Shown: positions 7,701 to 16,080 of the stretch, piece by piece | Numbering within the stretch: the stretch's first letter is position 1 | Layout of the letters: the number at the start of each line of letters is the position of its first letter | NCBI RefSeq assembly: GCF_016889425.1 | Contig: NZ_CP069513.1 | Coordinates: 1,240,001 to 1,304,000 of the forward strand | Source: Corynebacterium amycolatum | GTDB taxonomy: Bacteria > Actinomycetota > Actinomycetes > Mycobacteriales > Mycobacteriaceae | Direction of reading: 5' to 3' | Length of the DNA stretch: 64,000 nucleotides | Made by a program: the position numbers and the translations under genes | The notes under the pieces: model-generated | Told to the model about the DNA's origin: nothing | Seen by the model: the letters and a program-made list of their open reading frames with translations, nothing else | Database searches by the model: none

Positions 7701-9397
7701 TATTCCTCGGACTTAGCTGCCTGAACCACTTCGGCGAGCTTGGAAATCTCTTCGTGAGAAGGCCTAATATCTGGATGCGTACGGCAGTAGTCCAACAGCA
7801 AGTAACCGGCCGTGCGAATGCGACGATGCCCATCCCAGTGCGGAGCGGCGATTTTGGGGTCGTTGGTGGCCAGAGACGAGATGGCCTGGCGCTCGCTGAG
7901 CAGCTCGTACTGGAGATCGCGACGAATATCGAGTGCCTGATTCGGAGTGCCGGTTAGCAGCGCGCCGAGAAGAGCACCCATCTGTCGATAGCAGCGCGGA
8001 ATATGACGCAGGTAGTGCTTCTCAATGCTCTCGGTCGGCCAGAAGTGCAGGACAGCGAGAGCCAGCGCGCAGGCGATACCGACTTCCAAAACACGATCGG
8101 TCACAATCGGTGCGAGCTCGCCAGCGACATTTCCGCCCAGCAGCAGCGCCAGCGGAGTGGTGACGATCGTCGTCAGCGCATAGTTCTTCACCACGAGAAT
8201 CTCCGCGCCGAATTGGCAGGCTGCAAGCGCGATAAGTAGCGTCCAGCTGTCCAGGCCAAAGGAAAAGAGCAGCGCATAGAGGAAAATGCCGATAATCGAG
8301 CCCACCATGCGGTGAATTCCTCGAATCGAACCGGCGGTGCGGTCGGGGCCCCACTGTAGAGTCATCAATGCGCTGACCACCGCCCAGTCAGGCCGGTCAA
8401 GACCGACTAGCACGCTGATGAGACCAGCTAAGCCGCCAGTAATAGCCACCTTTGTCGCAGTCATCGACGCGTGAGAATAGCGCTCGAAAGAGCGGAAGAC
8501 TCGGTAGCTTACGCTTGGCCGAGCGAGTGGAATGGTTGTCTGTGTCTCGTCGATAAGGTTAGGTGTGTCCACGATGTCCACAGCGCTGCCGTGCACGCCC
8601 AAGCGGCCGCGGATAGCAATCAGTCGCTGATGAGCAGCGATGACACGGTTGACCAGTTCCGTATGGGAGGGCTTGACGATTTTGCTGCCACGGATGATGC
8701 CTGCGTCGGCAAGCGATTCCCATGCGTCGGTGAGTGCAGTTTGCGCCTGGTGATGAACGGCGAACGATGTCGAGTCTGATTTTTCCATCGCCTCGATGGC
8801 TGATTCAAGGGATTGGACGGCCGCCATCTCGGGGCCGTGCGGATTCCATAACCGCGGTGCCATGCCGATGACTATCGCCGAAAGCACACCAACGGTAGCC
8901 CACATGGCGGTTTCAACCGGGTTGAAGCCAAGGCGGGCGACCATTGTGGTACCGCCTGAGACCATCACAATGAAGAATGAACCTGGTGGTGGCAGGCGCA
9001 GTGCGTTTTGGATAAAGGCGCCGGCGGTAGCCAGCGTCGTGGTAAAAAGTGCGATGAGCAGCAGCCATAGATTACTGTCGCCGGAAGCGATCTCACTGTG
9101 GACCACTGATCCAACAAAACTGCCGGACATAACGCCGGCGACCAGGCACAGTCCGGCGATGGCCATCACGCGCAGGCGACTGCGGTAGGGGTGGCCTTCG
9201 CCATAGATGACCACGCAACCACCAGCGGCGATAAGGAGCATCTCCGAGCCATGGCCGGTGAGAAGTGCCACGGCACCCGGCAGGAATAGCGCGAGTGCTG
9301 CGCGGAGGGCACCGGGCCATCTCTGCGCACGGGAGTGGAAGGCAGTAAAAAGCTGCCATGCACTTGGTTGCGGAGGAAGCTCAACCGTTTGGCTCAA
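7697..9397 (-). CDS. FUSC-family membrane protein (aromatic-acid exporter-like)
   Basis: A 566-residue protein with two blocks of membrane helices. The second carries the FUSC-type sequence DRPDWAVVSALMTLQWGP and a following RIHRMVGSIIG-like stretch, separated from the first by a soluble, mostly helical region. Such proteins resemble fusaric-acid-resistance and aromatic-carboxylic-acid efflux permeases. No membrane-fusion partner is adjacent, as expected for a Gram-positive. The start reads as TTG at 9397 with AAGGAG upstream; an alternative internal start is possible. The substrate is unknown. Confidence 0.85.
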   Translation of the reverse strand: MSQTVELPPQPSAWQLFTAFHSRAQRWPGALRAALALFLPGAVALLTGHGSEMLLIAAGGCVVIYGEGHPYRSRLRVMAIAGLCLVAGVMSGSFVGSVVHSEIASGDSNLWLLLIALFTTTLATAGAFIQNALRLPPPGSFFIVMVSGGTTMVARLGFNPVETAMWATVGVLSAIVIGMAPRLWNPHGPEMAAVQSLESAIEAMEKSDSTSFAVHHQAQTALTDAWESLADAGIIRGSKIVKPSHTELVNRVIAAHQRLIAIRGRLGVHGSAVDIVDTPNLIDETQTTIPLARPSVSYRVFRSFERYSHASMTATKVAITGGLAGLISVLVGLDRPDWAVVSALMTLQWGPDRTAGSIRGIHRMVGSIIGIFLYALLFSFGLDSWTLLIALAACQFGAEILVVKNYALTTIVTTPLALLLGGNVAGELAPIVTDRVLEVGIACALALAVLHFWPTESIEKHYLRHIPRCYRQMGALLGALLTGTPNQALDIRRDLQYELLSERQAISSLATNDPKIAAPHWDGHRRIRTAGYLLLDYCRTHPDIRPSHEEISKLAEVVQAAKSEEY

Positions 9398-9464
9398 TGT
9401 TGGTGAAATCTCCTTATCTCTATTGGGTTGTTATTGGCGCTGCCGCTGTGTGCAACCGAGAACT

Positions 9465-11111
9465 TTAGTCAGCGACCAGCGTCTCGAGCGTGAACTCCGG
9501 GTGCTCCTTCTCAATGAATGACAGCTTCCACTTGTCGCCGAAGAGGGCGATGAGGGCGCCGTCGGAACGCGTGAAGATCTCCACGCCGCGTTGCTTTGCA
9601 AGCTCCGGCGCGGTCTCTTCGTCCGTGCGGCGGGCGACGGAGTAGGGGATGGGATCTGCGATGGTCTCGACGTTGTACTCGTTTTCCATGCGCGCCATCA
9701 TCACCTCGAACTGCATCGGTCCGACCGCGGCCATGACCGGGGCGGCATCGCCGCGGGCATCGTTGCGCAGAATCTGCACCACGCCCTCGGCATCGAGCTG
9801 GTCGACAGCCTTGCGGAACTGCTTGTACTTGCCCAGGCTCTTGGCGCGCAGGGTGCGGAAGTGCTCCGGCGCGAATTGAGGCATTGGCTTGAATTGAACC
9901 TTGCGGCCCTCGTAAATGGTGTCACCCGGCGCCAGCGAACCCGCATTGACCAGGCCGACAATGTCGCCCGGGTAGGCCGTCTCCACGGTCGAACGCGTCC
10001 GACCGAACACTGTCAGGGCGTACTTTGTAGAAAAACTGCGTCCCGACTGCGCATGCGTGACCTGCATGCCGCGGTCAAACTCACCAGAGACAACGCGCAT
10101 GAACGCCAGCTTGTCGCGGTGGTGCGTATCCATACCCGCCTGCACCTTGAACACGACGCCCGAAAAATCATCCGTCGGTTCGCGCTTTTCGACGATAGCT
10201 CCCTGGCCGCCAGCCGCAGCAGCGGCAACGGCAGCCGGGTCGGACTCGCGGGCGCCAGGTGCCGGAGCCAGTTCGCAGAGAGTGTCCAGGATCTGGTGGA
10301 CACCCCAATTCAGCATGGCCGAGGCGAAAATCACCGGAGAGGTGTCACCAGCGAGGTACATCTCCTGGTCGTGGTCAGCGCTATCGGCGGAGAGCAGTTC
10401 GGACTCCTCGGCTGCCGTCTCCCAGGCATCGCCCTGTTCTGCGGCGGCCTCATCTGGGGTGAGGTGCCGCTCGGCGGCAATGGTGGCACCACCGGCAGTG
10501 CGCTCGAAGCCGATGAACTGTTTGGCCTCACCGTCCTCGCCACGCTCCAGTAGACCGCGGAAGTCACCCGCCTCGCCGACTGGCCAGTACAGCGGTGTCG
10601 GCTGCAGGCCAATCTCCGCAACAATCTCATCCATCAATTCCAGGGGAGCCTTACCCGGGCGGTCCCACTTGTTGATGACCGTGACGATGGGAATTCCGTT
10701 GGACTTACAAACCCGGAACAGCTTCAACGTCTGAGGCTCGAGACCCTTGGCGCCGTCGACAAGCATGACAGCGGCGTCGACAGCCGTGAGCACACGGTAG
10801 GTGTCTTCGGAGAAGTCGGCGTGACCAGGTGTATCGACGAGATTGATCATGTATGGTTCGCCGTCGTGCCCCTCTGGTTGGTACTCGAACTGCAGCGCGG
10901 AAGAGGCAATCGAGATGCCGCGATCTTTCTCCATGTCCATCCAGTCGGACACAGTCGACTTGCGGCCGGCCTTGCCGTGGACAGCACCGGCTTCGTTAAT
11001 GACATGAGCATGCAGTGCCAGCGCCTCGGTGAGCGTGGACTTACCGGCATCCGGGTGTGCGATGACGGCAAATGTGCGGCGGCGTGCTGCTTCTTCGGCG
11101 AGAGTTGTCAC
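9465..11111 (-). CDS. prfC: Peptide chain release factor 3
   Basis: RF3 is the GTPase that recycles RF1/RF2 from the ribosome after termination. The 548-residue protein starts with the G1 motif AHPDAGKST, then the G2/switch region DRGISI, G3 DTPGH and G4 NKWD. The order and the C-terminal region FGDKWKLSF are typical of prfC and not of EF-G. Length is close to the usual ~530. An insertion rich in Ala, Glu and Asp near residues 205-250 is longer than in Escherichia coli RF3. It is a single gene flanked by FUSC and HAD genes on the same strand. Confidence 0.96.
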   Translation of the reverse strand: MTTLAEEAARRRTFAVIAHPDAGKSTLTEALALHAHVINEAGAVHGKAGRKSTVSDWMDMEKDRGISIASSALQFEYQPEGHDGEPYMINLVDTPGHADFSEDTYRVLTAVDAAVMLVDGAKGLEPQTLKLFRVCKSNGIPIVTVINKWDRPGKAPLELMDEIVAEIGLQPTPLYWPVGEAGDFRGLLERGEDGEAKQFIGFERTAGGATIAAERHLTPDEAAAEQGDAWETAAEESELLSADSADHDQEMYLAGDTSPVIFASAMLNWGVHQILDTLCELAPAPGARESDPAAVAAAAAGGQGAIVEKREPTDDFSGVVFKVQAGMDTHHRDKLAFMRVVSGEFDRGMQVTHAQSGRSFSTKYALTVFGRTRSTVETAYPGDIVGLVNAGSLAPGDTIYEGRKVQFKPMPQFAPEHFRTLRAKSLGKYKQFRKAVDQLDAEGVVQILRNDARGDAAPVMAAVGPMQFEVMMARMENEYNVETIADPIPYSVARRTDEETAPELAKQRGVEIFTRSDGALIALFGDKWKLSFIEKEHPEFTLETLVAD

Positions 11112-11219
11112 AGGGAGACTACGCTTTCCTTAAAAAGAAAATCGGAATAAGGGAATCGGGTTCAACCTTTCTAACTTACCGCTCCAGTGGGGTAAGGGGT
11201 CAATTACGTTGGGGCGACG

Positions 11220-12113
11220 TTAGAGGTTGAACAGTTCGCGCAGCGTCGTGATGACGCCTTCCTCCGCGTTCGACGGTGCGATGTCGGTGGCGCGGCGTTT
11301 GATTTCCGGGTGACCGTTGGACATGGCAAACGAACGGCTTGCGTGGTCGATGAGCTCGAGGTCATTCAGGTAGTCAACAAAGCAGACAGTTTCGGCAGGA
11401 GAGACACCGAGGGCCTCCTGCAGGGCGGCGAGTGCCGTGCCCTTGTTGGTGTTGGCGTCGATGAGGTCGACCCAATGTGCACCGGAGACTACCGCGCGCA
11501 GGTGCGGGCTCTGGGAACGCAAGTAATCGGCGGATTCGTCTTCGACGGAGTAAGGATCAAAGGCGGCAATTTTGACGATGCCGTCCTCGGCGGCGGCGAC
11601 GATGACATCATCGACCTTCTGCAGCTTCAAGTAGTACTTGGCGGCCTCGTTGAATTGCAGCTGCTGAACTTCCTCCGAAATATTGAAATGCGGCGGGAAA
11701 AACTCCACGTATGCGCTGGCAGCGCCGCAGATGATAACCGATAGAGGAGTGCGCCCCGCTGCCACTCGGTTGTCGTTGAACTGGCGGATCGCGTGTACCA
11801 ACTGGGTGACGATGTCGTGGTCGATACTGGTAACCGAGACCACCTCGCCCGCATCCGCGACATAGTTGCCGTTTTCCGCAATGATTGGGATGCGGTGTGC
11901 AATGGGGGCGAACTGGTCGGCCAGAGTGGCGTACTGGCGGCCCGATGCGGGAGCGAAGTGGACACCGCAGTCGAGCAGTTCGGTGACTACCGGCCAAAAG
12001 GAATCCGGGATTTCCTTGTCTTCATTTAATAGAGTCCCGTCCATATCCGTGACTACAAGGCGGTATGGCGGCTGGGCAGGAGATTGCTGCTGGATATCCA
12101 GGGGTTCCGTCAT
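11220..12113 (-). CDS. Cof/HAD-IIB-type phosphatase
   Basis: A 297-residue haloacid-dehalogenase hydrolase. Motif I is VVTDMDGTLLN with the nucleophilic first Asp, motif II lies in FAPASGRQY, and motif III/IV is the Lys in NKGTALAALQ together with VCFVDYLNDLELI. The large C2 cap between residues ~100 and 210 places it in the Cof (IIB) subfamily, which dephosphorylates sugar phosphates or related small molecules. In motif IV the usual GDxxND is VDYLND, a mild deviation. Substrate is unknown. The ATG at 12113 is chosen; the upstream extension looks non-coding. Confidence 0.88.
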   Translation of the reverse strand: MTEPLDIQQQSPAQPPYRLVVTDMDGTLLNEDKEIPDSFWPVVTELLDCGVHFAPASGRQYATLADQFAPIAHRIPIIAENGNYVADAGEVVSVTSIDHDIVTQLVHAIRQFNDNRVAAGRTPLSVIICGAASAYVEFFPPHFNISEEVQQLQFNEAAKYYLKLQKVDDVIVAAAEDGIVKIAAFDPYSVEDESADYLRSQSPHLRAVVSGAHWVDLIDANTNKGTALAALQEALGVSPAETVCFVDYLNDLELIDHASRSFAMSNGHPEIKRRATDIAPSNAEEGVITTLRELFNL

Positions 12114-12296
12114 GGCTTTAATTCTAACGGGTAAGTAGGGTTCACTTTTCTTCCTCAGGTCGCCTCCCAATGCCTCCCCCGATTGGGTGAAAGCTGGGCC
12201 ACAATACGGGGTACCCAGTTGAGGGCGATAGCCGGTGAACGGCGTGTGCGGGGTATTTTGAGGGGGAACTCATATTCATTTAAGCCAGGAGGATTT

Positions 12297-13748
12297 ATGT
12301 CGGATTCGGCCCCCATCAAGCGCAATGACTGGAATGAGCGCATCAGCCTTGCAGAGCAGATGATCCCCCTCCTGGGACAGCTGCGGCGCAACAACGATGT
12401 CGTGACTTCAATCTTCGGCCGCCGACTGGAAAACGTCACCGAGACCGGCATCATTAAGTCGCACCGCTACGCCCGTCGCATTACCTCGCAGGAGCTGCCT
12501 CTGAGCCAGACTCTGCCGATTCTGCAGGAACTGGTGAAGATGGATCTCGGCACCGCCTCCATCGACCTGGGTGCCCTGGCTACCAGCTTCGAAGAGGAAG
12601 GCGGCGACCTGCGCGCATTCCTCGAGCGGGAGCTTGCCGAGGTTATCGGTGCCGGGACTCACACCCCGAAGACCGACATTGTCCTCTACGGTTTCGGACG
12701 CATCGGTCGTCTGCTGGCCCGCATTCTGCTTGCTCGTGAGGCACTGTTCAACGGTCCGCGCCTGCGCGCGATTGTGGTTCGCCAGAATGGTGAGGACGAC
12801 ATCGTCAAGCGTGCTTCGCTGCTGCGCCGTGACTCCGTCCACGGTGCATTCGACGGCACCATCTCGGTTGACCGCGAAAACAACATTATTTGGGCAAACG
12901 GCACCCCGATCCAGGTCATTTACTCCAACGACCCGGCAACTGTTGACTACACCGCCTACGACATTAACGATGCGATTGTCATTGACAACACCGGTCGTTG
13001 GCGTGACCGTGAGGGACTGTCGCAGCACCTTCAGTCCAAGGGGGTTTCCAAGGTTCTGCTCACCGCGCCGGGCAAGGGCGATGTAAAGAACATCGTCTAC
13101 GGAATTAACCACAGCATCATCGAGGACTCTGACAACATTTTGTCGGCAGCCTCCTGTACTACCAACGGCATCACCCCGGTGCTGAAGGTCGTCAATGACA
13201 AGTGGGGCGTCGAGTTCGGTCACGTCGAGACCGTCCACTCCTTCACCAATGACCAGAACCTGATTGACAACTTCCACAAGGGTTCCCGCCGTGGTCGCGC
13301 AGCCACCCTGAACATGGTTCTCACTGAGACTGGTGCCGCAAAGGCCGTCGCCAAGGCTCTGCCGGAGTTTGAGGGCAAGCTGACCGGTAACGCGATCCGC
13401 GTTCCCACCCCGGACGTTTCCATGGCGGTGCTGAACCTGACTCTGGACACTGAGGTCGACCGCGACGAGGTTAACAACTACCTGCGCGAAGTTTCCCTGA
13501 AGTCCGTCCTGCGCCAGCAGATTGACTACATCCACTCACCAGAAGTGGTCTCCACCGACTTCGTTGGTTCCACCCACGCTGGCATCGTCGATGGTCTGGC
13601 TACCATCGCCAACGGTAAGCACCTAGTGCTCTACGTCTGGTACGACAACGAGTTCGGTTACTCCAACCAGGTCGTTCGCATCGCTGAGGAGATTGCCGGT
13701 GCTCGCCCGCGCGTCTACCCGAAGCGCAAGCACATCGACGAGCTGTAA
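12297..13748 (+). CDS. gapB: Glyceraldehyde-3-phosphate dehydrogenase, long (GapB-type) form
   Basis: This 483-residue GAPDH has an N-terminal extension of about 125 residues before the Rossmann motif YGFGRIGRLLARIL. Such an extension is typical of the second, gluconeogenic-type GAPDH (gapB/gapX) of corynebacteria. The catalytic Cys is in SAASCTTNGITPV, the His in the following HSFTNDQN region, and the C-terminus has WYDNEFGYSNQ. AGGAGG at 12287-12292 followed by ATG 12297 settles the start; an in-frame upstream start at 12183 is unlikely. It stands alone, with an IS110 relic downstream. Confidence 0.93.
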   Translation: MSDSAPIKRNDWNERISLAEQMIPLLGQLRRNNDVVTSIFGRRLENVTETGIIKSHRYARRITSQELPLSQTLPILQELVKMDLGTASIDLGALATSFEEEGGDLRAFLERELAEVIGAGTHTPKTDIVLYGFGRIGRLLARILLAREALFNGPRLRAIVVRQNGEDDIVKRASLLRRDSVHGAFDGTISVDRENNIIWANGTPIQVIYSNDPATVDYTAYDINDAIVIDNTGRWRDREGLSQHLQSKGVSKVLLTAPGKGDVKNIVYGINHSIIEDSDNILSAASCTTNGITPVLKVVNDKWGVEFGHVETVHSFTNDQNLIDNFHKGSRRGRAATLNMVLTETGAAKAVAKALPEFEGKLTGNAIRVPTPDVSMAVLNLTLDTEVDRDEVNNYLREVSLKSVLRQQIDYIHSPEVVSTDFVGSTHAGIVDGLATIANGKHLVLYVWYDNEFGYSNQVVRIAEEIAGARPRVYPKRKHIDEL

Positions 13749-13928
13749 GTCGGCGGTCCTGGGCTTGAGCTGTTGAGCCCTCGAACGCCCTCTTCCCCCT
13801 CCTAAACCATGGGGTTTGAGGCGATGGGGAGGGCAGGGGAGGGGACGGAGCTTTCGGTGCGGGAGGCCGCTATCGCCTACCGCTGGTGGACGTGGTTCTG
13901 CGCGGCTTCGGCGCGGATGCATGGGCCG

Positions 13929-15093
13929 AGTCAACAGGGCATAGATGACGTTGCAGCGGCTCCGGACAAGCCACATCACCGCGGCATTGTGCTTCTGTCC
14001 TTCAGCCCGTTTACGCAGGTAGTAGTCGCACGATGCGGGATGGCAGTTCGACGCGATCCACGCCGATCGAAACATCGCGTTTTTTCAACTGCTTATTGCC
14101 GACCCTGGTAGGAAACTAGCCGCGAACCGACGTACCCGACTGCCGGGTGGTCGGCGCAATGCCGACGTAAGCGGCCAAGTGCGCGGCGCCGGCGAAGTCC
14201 TGGCAATCGCCGATGGACCACAAGATGTTAGAAGCGGTCTTGATACCTACGCCGGGCATCGACATCAAGACCTGGGCAAGAGGAAAACGATTCGCACATC
14301 TCCTCGACTTGCCCGGCGATCGTGTCGCGCTGTGCTTGAAGCGCTTTGATGTTCGCCGCCAGCTGGGAATGACCAATTCTGCTGCTGCAGTGCCGGATAC
14401 CGTGACAGTTTGCTCGGCAAGGGCGGCGAAAATTGCGTCAACCAGGGCAGCAGGGTCCTTCTTGGCGCGGTTGCGCATCCACTTCAGGACCCGGCCTCGA
14501 CCTGCGGCGGTCAGTTTTGTCGGACCTTCGTAGTGGATGAGCGAGTCCAGCACCAGCGTGCGCGAGAGAATCTCGCCTGCAAAGACGCGCTCGAGTGCGG
14601 GGTGAATCTGTGTGAGCACGCTGCGAAGGCGGTTTTTCGTTCGGGTGGCGTCTTTGGCGATGTCGTCGTGGAATCCGGCGAGCATCTTCAGCGCTGCTAG
14701 TGTCTCGTCGTCGCGGTCGACTGCCCGCAGTGTGTGCGGCATGGTGCGGGCGGTGTCGGCGATGATGAATGCATCCCGGCGGACGGTTTTTGATCGTCCA
14801 GGGTAGAGATCGGCTGCTTTTCGTATGGCTAGGTCGGGGAGGTCTCCGACCGTGCAACCGCAGTCGCGGGCCACGGCGATGGGCAGGGTGCCGATCGTGT
14901 TGGGTTGATCGACAACCATGACAACGCTGCCGTGGGCCTGCATGGACGCGAAGATTTCGCGCCGTGCGGCGTCGTCTTGGGGCAGTGGTTTGTCGTAAAT
15001 TCTCTCGCCGGTGTTGGTCAGCGCGCAGGCATGGTGGCCGGTTTAGCCGACGTCGAGGCCGATGATGATGTCGGGTGTTGTGGACGGTTCCAT
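13929..15093 (-). pseudogene. Degenerate IS110-family transposase
   Basis: Reading leftward from ATG 15093, the frame gives an IS110 DEDD transposase N-terminus (DIIIGLDVG), then a TAA nonsense codon at 15043-15045 and a long recognisable middle (MPGVGIKTASNILWSIGD, AAYVGIAPTTRQSGTSVRG). Two compensating frameshifts scramble the stretch around 14290-14370, where the other frame reads LAANIKALQAQRDTIAGQ. A second nonsense codon (TAG) lies at 14116-14118. A further frameshift in an A6 tract near 14060 moves the C-terminus (YYLRKRAEGQKHNAAV) to another frame. Homology fades near 13929, so the 3' end is also lost. The element cannot make an active transposase and lies at the edge of the G+C-rich island. 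Confidence 0.9.
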
Positions 15094-15300
15094 GGTGGTG
15101 TCCTTCTGTTGCGGCTGGTCGCCGGTGTCTTGGACATCCGTTGCAGGCACCCACGTTACGACGAGACCTCTGTTTGGTCCGTGTCCCTATTAGCTGTCAG
15201 CGGTTGTCCCCGGTGCCCGGTGGCAACACCCCCGGATTATGGAAATATCCACGCAGATAAGCCATGCCGGGCCTGGTGGCCGCGCCCCGTGAGGGGGGCA
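15094..15300 (-). other. Probable left-end non-coding region of the IS110 relic
   Basis: About 200 nt upstream of the transposase start hold no open frame and several short G+C-rich inverted repeats (for example GTTGCCACCGGG with facing complements near 15210-15235). In IS110 elements the region before the transposase encodes the bridge RNA. Position fits, but the loops cannot be matched to targets by eye. Confidence 0.35.
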
Positions 15301-15362
15301 CCATCACGGTAACGGGGGGGGAGCGGGGGTAAGGTAAGTAAATTGAGCCTGGCGTAATGCGA

Positions 15363-15381
15363 TAAGCATTGCCTAACCTAA
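15363..15381. promoter_or_regulatory. DtxR/IdeR-like iron box
   Basis: TAAGCATTGCCTAACCTAA matches about 15 of 19 positions of the DtxR consensus TTAGGTTAGSCTAACCTAA, with a perfect right half. It lies 57 nt before the ECF S-subunit start. A weaker half-like TAAGGTAAG sits at 15330-15338. DtxR with Fe(II) would repress the island when iron is plentiful. Confidence 0.75.
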
Positions 15382-15438
15382 GACTGTTTCAGGTGGTGTT
15401 CCCGATCGGGAACCGGCAACGGAAGCGAGGCGGCGACG

Positions 15439-16080
15439 ATGAACGGAAAACGTGGATCGACCGGAGAGCCCCTCTCCGGAGGGGGAGCCGGGGACGCGGT
15501 GGCGTCGCAGACGGATGACGGGCGGTTGGTGCACGTCGCACCGGTCGCAGCGGGTGGCCGACCATCCACCCGCGACATGCTCGTCGCCGCCGCAATCGGC
15601 GTCGCGGGGTCTCTCATCATCGTGCCCCTGACCTACCTGCAGGTGTTCGCCGGCATCGCCCACGTTTATCTCGTCGCGGCGACGCTCGGGTTGTGGTTCC
15701 TGCAGTGCGTTGTTCCCCTCATCGTCGTCCGCAAGCTTGGCGCGAGCCTCATCGCGTGCCTTGCCATGGGCGTCGTGTCCGCGGCGACCACCCCGTTCGG
15801 CATCGCCGCAATCGGGGCGCTGATTATGGAAGGATTGCTCATCGAGCTTCCGTTCATGGTCACCCTGTACCGGCGGTGGACGCGTCCCCAGTTCGTGGCG
15901 TCGGCGATGTTGTTCTCCGCGCTGATGGGACCGATGGCCCCGCGCGCAGTCGGCGTCGACTCGCCGACCACTCCCATGACCCTGATCAGCTTCGCCGTAG
16001 CCTTGGCATCGAGCTTGGTGTTTTTGGTCCTGGGCTTTGCCGTCGCAAAGGGGCTTCGCAGCCGCGGGGTCACCCGGTGA
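15439..16080 (+). CDS. ECF transporter S component, YkoE-like
   Basis: First gene of the island operon. The 213-residue protein has a ~45-residue Gly-rich N-terminus and five or six hydrophobic helices. The pattern (YLQVFAGIAHVYLVAATLGLWFLQCVVP, ALIMEGLLIELPFM) resembles YkoE-type substrate-binding subunits of energy-coupling-factor importers, otherwise linked to thiamine-precursor uptake. The stop codon overlaps the GTG of the next gene, which encodes the matching ATPases and T subunit. Its placement directly after an iron box and before an NRPS suggests that a metallophore, a metal complex or a precursor is the substrate. That is inference; no family member with this role is known to me. 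Confidence 0.8.
   Translation: MNGKRGSTGEPLSGGGAGDAVASQTDDGRLVHVAPVAAGGRPSTRDMLVAAAIGVAGSLIIVPLTYLQVFAGIAHVYLVAATLGLWFLQCVVPLIVVRKLGASLIACLAMGVVSAATTPFGIAAIGALIMEGLLIELPFMVTLYRRWTRPQFVASAMLFSALMGPMAPRAVGVDSPTTPMTLISFAVALASSLVFLVLGFAVAKGLRSRGVTR

Noticed and set aside
13749..13830. Terminator after gapB
   Set aside because: GGGCT/AGCCC and CTAAACC/GGTTTG pairings exist, but the stems are short or bulged and no U-tract follows.
13809..14111. Plus-strand frame across the IS110 3' region
   Set aside because: It is antisense to the recognisable transposase C-terminus and has no conserved features.
15693..16076. N-terminal extension of the fused ECF protein
   Set aside because: This part is the S-subunit gene in another frame; the GTG at 16077 with GTGA overlap is the natural start.
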